This document shows positions 1 to 7,260 of a stretch of 64,000 bases of DNA, in pieces. Both the position numbers and the translations under genes were made by a program. The DNA is from Eubacterium sp. Its GTDB lineage: Bacteria; Bacillota; Clostridia; Lachnospirales; Lachnospiraceae. The notes under the pieces are model-generated. The model did no database searches. It was not told where the DNA came from and saw only the letters and a list, made by a program, of their open reading frames with translations. Within the stretch, counting starts at the first letter, position 1, and each line of letters starts with the position of its first letter. The DNA lies in the NCBI GenBank assembly GCA_017433825.1, contig JAFRGL010000006.1, positions 1-64,000 of the forward strand, written 5' to 3'.

Positions 1-225
1 ACCTGCAAGAATGTATTTTACCTGATCCAGAATCTGCACTTCCTGGAAAGCGGGTGCTTTATCCTGCGCAAGACAGATTTGAAGGAAGCGGCTGCGGAGG
101 AAGACCGGATCATTCTGGAATTGGCCGATCTGCCGGACGGTTACGATTTCGATCAGGCGTTTACTTCCCTGTTCGCCTGGTGCCAAAATGCTTTTGCACG
201 CATCGAACACCTTGGAGGAAAATGA
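1..225 (+). CDS. C-terminal fragment of an unrecognised protein
   Basis: An open frame runs in from the left edge and ends at TGA 223-225, leaving 74 C-terminal residues. The fragment begins TCKNVFYLIQNLHFLESG and ends with an amphipathic, partly acidic stretch. I do not recognise a family. Its stop lies about 20 bases before the next start, so it is probably the upstream member of the same transcript. The only support is that the frame is open and well spaced to its neighbour. Confidence 0.55.
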   Translation, partial: TCKNVFYLIQNLHFLESGCFILRKTDLKEAAAEEDRIILELADLPDGYDFDQAFTSLFAWCQNAFARIEHLGGK

Positions 226-245
226 AAGGAAAACTGAGATAAAAC

Positions 246-1172
246 ATGGAAACGGAAAGACTGATTATAGATCAGATTAAAGAGACCGATAAAGAGGATT
301 ACTTTATCAATATCTCGCATGACAATAAAGTGTTGGAAACCTTTATCTGCCGGTATGCAGATACAATGGAGGAATTTGATTTTTCCTCTTATCCGGGAAG
401 GCAGGACCTGTTCGCGATCCGGCTGAAGGATACGGGGAGGCTCATCGGTATCATTTTATACTTCGATGAAAAAGAAGATTCCTGTGAGATCGGCTACGGG
501 ATCGGTTCCGGGTTCTGGAATCAGGGGTACGCAACTGAGGCGGCCTCGCGGTTTCTGGAATACCTGTTCCGGCAGAAAGGAATGCGTACGGTATATGCAT
601 CTTTCTTTACCGGGAATGATGCCTCCCGCCGTGTGATGGAGAAATGCGGCATGACCTACGATCACTTTTCAGAGAAAGAACTGACCTATCTGGGTGTAGA
701 GCGGGATCTGACTTATTATGCGATTCACCGAAAATATATAACTTTGCGGGACGAGCCTGAGCTGAAGGACGCAGCGGCGGCGTGGTTCCACAGCAAATGG
801 GGCGTTCCGGAGCAAGCCTATCTCGACTGCATGACAGCTTATCTGAACCGGGAGACGGAATATGGCTGGTATCTGTGCCTGGATGGGGACAGAATCATCG
901 GCGGGATGGGCGTGATCGAGAACGATTTCCATGACCGAAAGGATCTGACGCCTAATGTCTGCGCGGTCTGCACCGAAGAAGCTTATCGGGGTCAGGGCAT
1001 TGCCGGACGACTGTTGAATATGGTGGTAGAGGATATGCGGAGCAAGGGCATTTCTCCCCTCTATCTTGTTACTGACCATACAGGCTTCTATGAGCGTTAC
1101 GGCTGGGAGTTTTTCTGCATGGTACAGGGCGATGGCGAGCCGGGGATGACAAGGATGTATATCCACCGCTGA
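246..1172 (+). CDS. tandem GNAT N-acetyltransferase (two GNAT domains)
   Basis: The 308-residue product reads as two acetyltransferase domains in series. Residues 1-160 are RimJ/RimL-like, starting METERLIIDQI, with an acetyl-CoA loop-like GFWNQGYATEA and a CGMTYD strand. Residues 165-308 form a second GNAT with EEAYRGQGIAGRLLN, a classic acetyl-CoA binding loop (R/Q-x-x-G-x-G/A), and an ERYGWEFF end. A purine-rich GAAAGGA lies upstream. The second domain has the better-preserved cofactor loop. The substrate is unknown. It is followed at 43 bases by a hydrolase gene and heads a GNAT-rich stretch. Confidence 0.85.
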   Translation: METERLIIDQIKETDKEDYFINISHDNKVLETFICRYADTMEEFDFSSYPGRQDLFAIRLKDTGRLIGIILYFDEKEDSCEIGYGIGSGFWNQGYATEAASRFLEYLFRQKGMRTVYASFFTGNDASRRVMEKCGMTYDHFSEKELTYLGVERDLTYYAIHRKYITLRDEPELKDAAAAWFHSKWGVPEQAYLDCMTAYLNRETEYGWYLCLDGDRIIGGMGVIENDFHDRKDLTPNVCAVCTEEAYRGQGIAGRLLNMVVEDMRSKGISPLYLVTDHTGFYERYGWEFFCMVQGDGEPGMTRMYIHR

Positions 1173-1215
1173 CAGAAGAGCGAAGAGGAATGAACTGGAG
1201 GTAAAAGGGATCGTT

Positions 1216-1830
1216 ATGCATATGAATGAGGTAGTATTGTATGTCCACGGCAAAGGCGGCTGCGTCGGGGAGAGTGAACACTATAAGCCGCTGTTTCCTG
1301 AATGTGATGTCGTCGGCCTGGATTATAAGACTTTTACGCCACGGGAAACCGGGAAGGAAATACGGCAGGCGGTCATGAAGCTGAATGCGAAATATGACGG
1401 TATCGTCCTGATTGCCAACAGCATCGGTGCTTTTTTCTGTATGAATGCCGGGATCGATGCGATGATCCATTCCGCATACTTCATTTCTCCCATTGCAGAT
1501 ATGGAGAAGCTGATCCTTAACATGATGTCCCGGGCTAATATATCGGAGAAAGAACTGGAAGAGAAAGGTGTGATTCCAACTTCGTTTGGCGAGGATCTGT
1601 CCTGGGATTATCTGTGTTATGTACGTGATCACCCTGTCTGCTGGACTGTTCCAACCAGGATTTTGTATGGCAGCCAGGACAACCTGACATCCTATGAAAC
1701 GATTGCTGCGTTTGCAAAGGCTCAAGGTGTCGAATTAACCGTGATGGAAGAAGGAGAGCACTGGTTCCATACGGATGCTCAGATGCAATTTCTGAATAAC
1801 TGGATTATAAACGGAAGGAACATAAGTTGA
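1216..1830 (+). CDS. alpha/beta hydrolase family protein
   Basis: The 204-residue protein has an alpha/beta hydrolase outline: YVHGKGG oxyanion region near residues 9-15, a nucleophile elbow IANSIGAF with Ser69, Asp155 in YGSQDNLT and His182 in GEHWFH. The elbow reads A-N-S-I-G, so the first glycine of the usual G-x-S-x-G is an alanine. No signal peptide is present, so it should be cytoplasmic. A GGAGG box lies 11 bases before ATG 1216; ATG 1222 is an alternative start. The substrate cannot be told. Neighbours are GNAT enzymes and a lipid-type transferase, with no clear pathway. Confidence 0.8.
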   Translation: MHMNEVVLYVHGKGGCVGESEHYKPLFPECDVVGLDYKTFTPRETGKEIRQAVMKLNAKYDGIVLIANSIGAFFCMNAGIDAMIHSAYFISPIADMEKLILNMMSRANISEKELEEKGVIPTSFGEDLSWDYLCYVRDHPVCWTVPTRILYGSQDNLTSYETIAAFAKAQGVELTVMEEGEHWFHTDAQMQFLNNWIINGRNIS

Positions 1831-1886
1831 AAGCGTCGATTCGAAATGAAGCAGACTAAGAAAAAGGAAAAGAGGCGCGGACATTG

Positions 1887-2375
1887 ATGGCAAACGCAAT
1901 CACAGTTTTCAGAATAGCTGCCAGTATCGTTCTGTTTTTCTGTCCGGCCTTCTCCCCTGTATTTTATCTTTTTTACATAGCTGCCGGGCTGTCTGATATG
2001 CTTGACGGATTTGTGGCAAGAAAAACAGATACCGTAAGCCTCCTTCGGGCAAGGCTGGATACGATTGCAGACTTTGTGTTTGTGGTCGTATGCCTGATCA
2101 AATTGCTTCCGGTCCTGCGTATTCCCGCATGGCTGTATGCTTGGATCGGAATCATTGCCTTTATAAAGGCTGTGAATATCGTTTCGGGATTTGCCATACA
2201 GAAGAAGCTTGTGGCTGTTCATTCGGTTATGAACAAAGCAACAGGAGTGCTGCTGTTTCTGTTACCATTGACCCTCCCCGCTGTTCCGCTGAAATACTCT
2301 GCGATTGTCGTCTGTGCGGCGGCTACGTTCGCCGCCATTCAGGAAGGCCGTAATACCGAAAAGGCATTGACTTAA
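1887..2375 (+). CDS. CDP-alcohol phosphatidyltransferase family membrane protein
   Basis: This 162-residue hydrophobic protein has several membrane segments and the family signature GLSDMLDGFVAR followed by LDTIAD, which supplies the four metal/substrate-binding aspartates (Asp37, Asp40, Asp58, Asp62). These enzymes move a phospho-alcohol group between CDP-linked and acceptor substrates in phospholipid synthesis. The second motif glycine, expected four residues before Asp58, is Arg54 here. Length is short but within the range of PgsA-like enzymes. ATG 1887 is chosen over TTG 1884; AGAGG lies 11 bases upstream of it. The acceptor cannot be predicted. Confidence 0.75.
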   Translation: MANAITVFRIAASIVLFFCPAFSPVFYLFYIAAGLSDMLDGFVARKTDTVSLLRARLDTIADFVFVVVCLIKLLPVLRIPAWLYAWIGIIAFIKAVNIVSGFAIQKKLVAVHSVMNKATGVLLFLLPLTLPAVPLKYSAIVVCAAATFAAIQEGRNTEKALT

Positions 2376-2406
2376 TAATCTATCTGTGGTATTAATTTTT
2401 TAGTTG

Positions 2407-2412
2407 TATAAT
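2407..2412 (+). promoter_or_regulatory. putative -10 box for the leader-attenuator transcript
   Basis: TATAAT at 2407-2412 would place the transcription start near 2419, only about 18 bases before the leader ORF start at 2437. No good -35 box is seen 17 bases upstream; TTGACT at 2367 is too far away. The call rests on the perfect -10 and its position just before the leader ORF. Confidence 0.45.
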
Positions 2413-2436
2413 CTAAAGGAAAGCGAGGTATTCATA

Positions 2437-2502
2437 ATGCGTGTTGTAAGAATTGAGATTGTAAGTGAACATAGTATGATGACCTCGGTTTCTGCCATCT
2501 GA
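2437..2502 (+). CDS. 21-codon leader peptide of the GNAT-RsgA gene
   Basis: A small frame ATG 2437 to TGA 2500-2502 encodes 21 residues beginning MRVVRIEIVSEH and ending TSVSAI. GAGGT at 2425-2429 sits 7 bases before the ATG, a good ribosome binding site. The frame is followed 32 bases later by an intrinsic terminator and then by the 527-codon gene. Codons 14-18 (bases 2478-2489) can pair with the 5' arm of the terminator, so the ribosome's position on this ORF could decide whether transcription continues. I do not recognise the peptide sequence. The design matches leader peptides of inducible ribosome-protection and antibiotic-resistance genes, which is an inference here. Confidence 0.65.
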   Translation: MRVVRIEIVSEHSMMTSVSAI

Positions 2503-2534
2503 TTCGATTAGGACAGATATATTTTGATATTCAG

Positions 2535-2570
2535 ACCGCGGCATCTCTTGTTGCGGTTTTCTTTTGCTTT
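2535..2570 (+). terminator. attenuator terminator upstream of GNAT-RsgA gene
   Basis: ACCGCGGCA (2535-2543) pairs over nine positions, two of them G-U, with TGTTGCGGT (2549-2557) around a TCTCT loop. TTTCTTTTGCTTTTT follows. It lies between the leader ORF and the TTG start at 2657, inside the transcript rather than after a full gene, so it should act as an attenuator. Bases 2478-2489 in the leader ORF are complementary to 2535-2545 with ten base pairs, one bulge and one mismatch, giving a competing antiterminator. Confidence 0.75.
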
Positions 2571-2656
2571 TTCGGCAGTTTTCCGTTATGAAAGGGTCTC
2601 CATACTATCAGGGTAATTTCGTATTGATCATTTAAACTATACAAGGAGACTTAAAA

Positions 2657-4240
2657 TTGAATAATATTATTATCAGGCAGGAAACAAAGGAAGACTATTA
2701 TAGCACTGAACTGATGACAATGCGGGCTTTCTGGAACATACACGGACCCGGATGCAATGAGCATCTGCTCGTGAACAAGCTTCGCAGCGCTGATGAATAT
2801 CTGCCGGAACTGAGCCGTGTGGCAGAGCTTGACGGAAAAGTAGTGGGGGCTGTTTTTTATTCCAGGGCCAGGGTGGCAGATGGCGATAAAGAACATGAGG
2901 TATTAACATTCGGGCCGCTTGCGGTGGACCCTTCCTGCTTCAGTATGGGAATAGGCGCGCTTCTTCTGAAAGAAACGATAGCGCTGGCCAAAGGATCCGG
3001 ATATAAAGGAATCGTGATCTGCGGCGAGCCGGAGTATTATCCCAGGCATGGTTTTATGACCTGTGATCACTTTGATATCCATCATCCGTCATTTGGAAAC
3101 TCCGATGCCTTTATGGCACTTCCGCTGAATGACGGCTTTGAAGATATCCATGGATACTTTTACGAAGCGCCTGTCTTTGAGGAGTGCGGGGATGAAAAGG
3201 AGATAGAAGAGTTTACGAAGCGTTTTCCTTATTACAAGCCTTTAAAGCTTTCCTGCCAGTGGCTTCATGTAGAAAAACTGGGAAGAATTTCGGAGGTCAG
3301 CAAAAACAGCTATAAGATCAGGTTCTGGGAGCAGGAGATACCGGCGAAGCTGAAAGGAAGCTTTTATGAAGAAGATTCCGATAGACTTCCGGTCACAGGC
3401 GACTATGTGACATTCATGTATAACAGGCAGGGAGATTCCGTAATCCTCTCCGTCTGTGAGAGGCAGAGCTTTTTGCAAAGGCCCGACCAGGCGAAAACAG
3501 GTGTGATGCAGTATATGGCAGCCAATGTGGATTACCTTTTCATCGTCACGTCACTTAACGAAGACTACAGCTATAACCGTATAGCGAGATACGTGAGCAT
3601 AGCCATTCAGGGCGGAGCAGAGCCTGTTGTAATCCTGACAAAATCCGATCTTTGCACAAATCCCGGAAGATATGTGCGTGAGGTGGAGCAGATATCAGAT
3701 AAAGTGCGTGTCCATGCGGTTTCAGTTCTGTATGACATTGGGCTTGAGGAACTGAAGGAATACATGACACCGGGAACCACCATATGCCTGATGGGGTCAT
3801 CCGGTGCGGGAAAATCAACGTTAATCAATTACATTACCGGTGAAGAGGTCATGAAGACATCCGGTATCAGGGAAGGTGACGACAAGGGAAGACACACAAC
3901 CACATACCGGAAACTCCTCGAACTTTCAAACGGTGTTACGATCATAGATACGCCGGGTATGCGGGAAGTCGGTATGGCGGGTGTTCAGGATGGGATAAAC
4001 GAAACCTTTTCAGACATCGTTGATCTGGAGAGACAGTGTAAATTCAGTAACTGCAGACATGAAACCGAGCCGGGCTGTGCAGTAAGGGCGGCTATCCGAA
4101 GCGGAGAATTATCTGCAAAGAGATATGAGTTGTATAAAAGCCTGGGCAGGGAGAATGAAAACAACCATGCCATGAAAAAGGTAATATCCAAGTGGGCAAA
4201 AGCCTATAAAAAGAATAATAAGAGGAATATGTGGGATTGA
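2657..4240 (+). CDS. GNAT acetyltransferase fused to RsgA-type ribosome GTPase
   Basis: The 527-residue protein joins two modules. Residues 1-175 are a GNAT domain (VDPSCFSMGIGALLL cofactor loop, YYPRHGF). Residues about 200-520 are an RsgA/YjeQ-type circularly permuted GTPase: an OB-like region (205-275), G4 TKSD 328-331, G1 GSSGAGKST 380-388, G2-type GRHTTT 411-416, G3 DTPGMRE 431-437, and a zinc site C461, C466, H468, C474. Canonical RsgA acts in late 30S subunit assembly and has no GNAT domain. The start is TTG 2657 with AAGGAG eight bases upstream. Expression is probably set by the leader ORF and attenuator just upstream. A target on the ribosome is likely from the GTPase half; what is acetylated is unknown. 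Confidence 0.88.
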   Translation: MNNIIIRQETKEDYYSTELMTMRAFWNIHGPGCNEHLLVNKLRSADEYLPELSRVAELDGKVVGAVFYSRARVADGDKEHEVLTFGPLAVDPSCFSMGIGALLLKETIALAKGSGYKGIVICGEPEYYPRHGFMTCDHFDIHHPSFGNSDAFMALPLNDGFEDIHGYFYEAPVFEECGDEKEIEEFTKRFPYYKPLKLSCQWLHVEKLGRISEVSKNSYKIRFWEQEIPAKLKGSFYEEDSDRLPVTGDYVTFMYNRQGDSVILSVCERQSFLQRPDQAKTGVMQYMAANVDYLFIVTSLNEDYSYNRIARYVSIAIQGGAEPVVILTKSDLCTNPGRYVREVEQISDKVRVHAVSVLYDIGLEELKEYMTPGTTICLMGSSGAGKSTLINYITGEEVMKTSGIREGDDKGRHTTTYRKLLELSNGVTIIDTPGMREVGMAGVQDGINETFSDIVDLERQCKFSNCRHETEPGCAVRAAIRSGELSAKRYELYKSLGRENENNHAMKKVISKWAKAYKKNNKRNMWD

Positions 4241-4302
4241 CAGGTGAGAATTGGTCATACTGAATCACGGAAGATATTTGAAAATAAAAGGAGAAAATCA
4301 TT

Positions 4303-5988
4303 ATGATAATAAAACTGGAACCGGTAAATGATAATAATAAGGATGCGGTTCTGGCCCTTTCCGTACGGGAAGATCAGCCTTTCGTTGCAACAAATGAGGT
4401 TTCGCTGCGGCAGGCGGCGGAAACGAATGAAGAGCACCCCGGTGCTGCGCGCCCGTTTGCGATCTATGCGGACGGCCGGCTGGTCGGATTCTGCATGTTT
4501 GCCGTGAATCCGGAGGACGAAGATGAAGACGACAGATACTATCTCTGGCGTTTCATGATCGACAAGGCCGAGCAGGGAAAAGGCTGCGGTCAGGCTGCTC
4601 TGGCAGAGATCATCCGCTATTTCCGAACCCTCGGGGCGGATCGGATACTGCTTTCCACCGAACCTGAAAACGAGCGCGGGCTGCACGTGTATCACAAGGC
4701 TGGATTCCATGAGACCGGGTGTATTGACTGCGGAGAAGCCGTCCTGAGACTGTGGCTGGAGAAAAAAACGAAAAAAGAACGGGACAAGTTCCTTTTCTAC
4801 AATGTCGATGTGAAAGAGCGCCTGCGGATCAGGGAGAAAAAAGGCTACGGCGTGAGCATTGCCATCGCAAGCGGAGATGACCTCAGTACCTACTGCACCG
4901 GGAGCGGCCGCTTCGGGCAGGACTTTCCGGTGAATCCGGATATGCTGTTCCAGGCGGGCTCTGTATCGAAACCCATGTTTGCGCTGACACGTCTGCGGTA
5001 CGCGGACAAGGGGGTTATTGATCTTGACGCGGATATTTCGGGCATTGTGCCGGAATTCGTCAGAAAAGGGCCGGTGACCTTCGCTGCCCTGCTAAGCCAC
5101 ACGGCCGGCTTCAACCTGCACGGCTTCCCCGGATACCGGGCAGATCACGAGCCGTTTACGCTCGAAGACGTGCTGAACGGTAAGGGGATTACGCCGAAGC
5201 TCAGAAAGATTCGCCCGTACGGCAAACAGCATATGTACTCCGGCGGCGGCTTCACGCTGGCTGAACTTGCCTTCATGAGGATCACGGGAGTGACCCTGCG
5301 GGAAGCATTTCAGAAGGAGGTTGCCGGGCCTTTGGGCCTGAAGCGCACCGGCTTTTTCCAGCCGCTTGACGAGGAGCTGGTCGCAAACGCGGCGTTTGGC
5401 GGCAGACTTGCCGAAAAGGAAGACCCCGCCCATGGTTATCATTATTATCCCGAGCATGCAGCCGCGGGCCTTTGGACCACACCGACGGAGCTGGTCAGGA
5501 TAGGCCGTGCCATTTCCAAAAGCTTCAAGGAAGGCGGCCTGCTCAGAAAAGAGACCGCAAGGCGCATGCTGACACCGGTCATGGATGGCTACGGCCTGGG
5601 CATTTATAACCTCCGGGGCGATATCGGCTATCATGACGGATGTAACGAAGGCTTCCTGACGACATGGATGTTCTCCCTGAGGGAAGATTTGTGTGTGGCG
5701 AGCATGTTCAACCGGTCCACTGACGAACTTGACTGGAAACAATCCTATATTGCCATCGAGCTGTTCCAAACTGCGGAGGAGGAGCTGGCGGAGATGCCGG
5801 GCAGGAGGAGCTTAAAAGCCTTGTGCGGCAAATACGAGCATCCCGGGGATGCCGATTTCTGCGTGGATGAGGTTTTTCTTGAGGACGGAAAACTGTTCGC
5901 GAAGTTCATCGACGAGGAACAAGGTTCCTTTACCGGTCAGCTCTATCCTATCGAAAAAAGACTTTCGGACGCAAGGGCGGCTTCTTGA
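4303..5988 (+). CDS. GNAT acetyltransferase fused to a beta-lactamase-like serine hydrolase; frameshifted tail
   Basis: Residues 1-155 are a GNAT domain with EQGKGCGQAAL (about 90-100). Residues about 165-530 are a class C beta-lactamase/DD-peptidase-fold hydrolase with SVSK 220-223 (catalytic Ser and Lys), LLSHTAGF, and Y312-S-G where Tyr-x-Asn is usual; HDG near the C-terminus fills the KTG position. There is no signal peptide, unusual for a cell-wall enzyme, so it may act on a cytoplasmic ester or amide. The frame ends at 5988, but a -1 shift at the A6 run at 5955-5960 would continue as TFGRKGGFLKLTF and stop at 6045-6047, which looks like the natural end. Confidence 0.85.
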   Translation: MIIKLEPVNDNNKDAVLALSVREDQPFVATNEVSLRQAAETNEEHPGAARPFAIYADGRLVGFCMFAVNPEDEDEDDRYYLWRFMIDKAEQGKGCGQAALAEIIRYFRTLGADRILLSTEPENERGLHVYHKAGFHETGCIDCGEAVLRLWLEKKTKKERDKFLFYNVDVKERLRIREKKGYGVSIAIASGDDLSTYCTGSGRFGQDFPVNPDMLFQAGSVSKPMFALTRLRYADKGVIDLDADISGIVPEFVRKGPVTFAALLSHTAGFNLHGFPGYRADHEPFTLEDVLNGKGITPKLRKIRPYGKQHMYSGGGFTLAELAFMRITGVTLREAFQKEVAGPLGLKRTGFFQPLDEELVANAAFGGRLAEKEDPAHGYHYYPEHAAAGLWTTPTELVRIGRAISKSFKEGGLLRKETARRMLTPVMDGYGLGIYNLRGDIGYHDGCNEGFLTTWMFSLREDLCVASMFNRSTDELDWKQSYIAIELFQTAEEELAEMPGRRSLKALCGKYEHPGDADFCVDEVFLEDGKLFAKFIDEEQGSFTGQLYPIEKRLSDARAAS

Positions 5989-6047
5989 AGTTGACCTTCG
6001 GCAGGGACTGCCTGATGTATGACGATTTCACCTGCAGAAAAATTTAA
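5955..6047 (+). other. frameshift site and displaced C-terminal coding tail
   Basis: At GAAAAAAG near 5954-5961 one extra A would keep reading in a frame that runs 28 codons to TAA 6045-6047, with a hydrophobic and charged pattern like a beta-strand end (GGFLKLTFGRDCLMYDDF). In the sequence as given, the annotated frame instead ends in SDARAAS. The cause could be a sequencing indel in the homopolymer, a real truncating mutation, or transcriptional slippage on the A run. Confidence 0.6.
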
Positions 6048-6089
6048 AACAGTTTTTCCTTTCCATGAAAAACAAGGGATCAATATAAT

Positions 6090-6641
6090 ATGAAACACAG
6101 CGGAACACAAAGACTGGAATCTGAGCGACTGGTTCTCAGAAGATTTGTCATGGAAGATGCCGGAGCGATGTACCGCAACTGGGCTTCTGACAGTGACGTG
6201 ACAGAATTTCTGACATGGCCGGCACATACGGATGAAGAAGTAAGCAAAGCCGTACTGAAAGACTGGGTCAGTCAGTACGGAAAGGATAATTATTATCAGT
6301 GGGCGATTGTGCTGAAAGAAAACGGAGAGGAGCCCATCGGAAGCATTTCAGCGGTTTCCATGAATGACGACATTGACATGGTCCATATAGGCTACTGCCT
6401 CGGGAAAAGATGGTGGCATCTTGGAATCATGTCGGAGGCCCTGAAAACGGTAATGGATTATTTCTTTGATACAGTCGGGGCGAACCGTATCGAAAGCCGG
6501 CATGACCCGAATAATCCGCATTCCGGGATGGTTATGAAAAAATGCGGAATGAAATACGAAGGCACCATGAAAAGTTCAGACAGAAATAACCGGGGCATCT
6601 GCGATGCGTGCTGGTATGCTCTTTTGAGGTCCGAACGATAG
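6090..6641 (+). CDS. RimJ/RimL-type GNAT N-acetyltransferase
   Basis: This 183-residue protein follows the RimJ/RimL GNAT outline: LESERLVLRRFVMEDA at residues 9-24, IGYCLGKRWWHLGIMSEAL as the beta-4/cofactor region, and HDPNNPHSGMVMKKCGM for the second half. The usual W-G-x-G-hydrophobic loop reads WWHLGIM, a common variant in this subfamily. It may acetylate a protein N-terminus or a small molecule; nothing nearby decides this. A strong bidirectional terminator follows 47 bases downstream. Confidence 0.85.
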   Translation: MKHSGTQRLESERLVLRRFVMEDAGAMYRNWASDSDVTEFLTWPAHTDEEVSKAVLKDWVSQYGKDNYYQWAIVLKENGEEPIGSISAVSMNDDIDMVHIGYCLGKRWWHLGIMSEALKTVMDYFFDTVGANRIESRHDPNNPHSGMVMKKCGMKYEGTMKSSDRNNRGICDACWYALLRSER

Positions 6642-6684
6642 TATTTCAACTTATAAACAGCTGAAAAACAGTGTAAAGAAGTAC

Positions 6685-6715
6685 AAAAGGCGCCGGAAAC
6701 CTCCGGCGCCCTTTT
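6685..6715. terminator. bidirectional intrinsic terminator
   Basis: GGCGCCGGA (6689-6697) pairs perfectly with TCCGGCGCC (6702-6710) around AACC, flanked by AAAA before and CTTTTT after. It lies between a plus-strand GNAT gene and a minus-strand small membrane protein gene and can serve both. Confidence 0.9.
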
Positions 6716-6728
6716 TAGGAATGAAATA

Positions 6729-6977
6729 TTATTCTTCTTTCTCTTCTTCTTTTTTCTCTTCGTCTTCTTCCTCGAAGTAATCATCCAGGTCGTCTTCATA
6801 GTCTTCCTGCAGATCTTCCAGATAATCCGGAACGAAATGACGGTAGAGAAGATAGACAATGCCGCAGATGGCGGCGATGACGCCGATAACGGCAAGGAAA
6901 ACAACAAACGGGTTCGTTTCGTTCTTGCGGGTATCCCTTGACTTAAGGAATTCAATCCAGTCTTCAAATTTCATCAT
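6729..6977 (-). CDS. small membrane protein with acidic C-terminal tail
   Basis: The product (about 82 residues) begins MMKFEDWIEFLKSRD, has one membrane segment (PFVVFLAVIGVIAAICGIVY) and ends in a long Asp/Glu-rich tail, DDLDDYFEEEDEEKKEEE. I do not recognise a family. The start is uncertain: ATG 6977 or ATG 6974 have GGTG upstream, while TTG 6989 would add four residues. The tail should be cytoplasmic by the positive-inside rule, but this is only inferred. It is convergent with the GNAT gene and divergent from the radical SAM gene. Confidence 0.7.
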   Translation of the reverse strand: MMKFEDWIEFLKSRDTRKNETNPFVVFLAVIGVIAAICGIVYLLYRHFVPDYLEDLQEDYEDDLDDYFEEEDEEKKEEEKEE

Positions 6978-7102
6978 ACAAATCACCAACCTTATATTAA
7001 TCTGGGTTAATTTACTATTAAACAGAAGCAGTATAACACATTGAAAATAAAAGCGCTACTGTTTTATTCTGAAAAGATTGGTGGAAATTTACAGTTTTTT
7101 CA

Positions 7103-7128
7103 TTGGACACTTTTACAAAAGCGTCCAA
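7103..7128. promoter_or_regulatory. 26-bp dyad, operator-like
   Basis: TTGGAC-a-CTTTT-ac-AAAAG-c-GTCCAA is an inverted repeat with 11 matched pairs per half and one mismatch. The centre is only two bases wide, which suits a dimeric DNA-binding protein better than an RNA hairpin. It sits between two divergent genes, about 55 bases upstream of the -10 box at 7182. No regulator can be named. Confidence 0.5.
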
Positions 7129-7158
7129 AAATGTCACGGATTTTCATGATTGAACCCT

Positions 7159-7187
7159 TTACTGAATGGCTGACGGTACTATATAAT
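7159..7187 (+). promoter_or_regulatory. putative promoter of the radical SAM gene
   Basis: TATAAT at 7182-7187 lies 17 bases after a poor -35 candidate TTACTG (7159-7164). The gene starts 73 bases after the -10. The weak -35 with a strong -10 would suit an activated promoter; the 26-bp dyad lies just upstream. Confidence 0.5.
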
Positions 7188-7260
7188 CATCCGCGGATTA
7201 CACGTTATCACTATATTTAGTATATTTTATGTCAAACAACACAAGAACGGAGAAAGAGTA

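Noticed and set aside
5950-5970. Programmed -1 ribosomal frameshift at the A6 run
   Set aside because: In the zero frame the codons are GAA AAA AGA, which does not give a good X XXY YYZ slip with re-pairing in the A site, and no strong downstream structure was seen.
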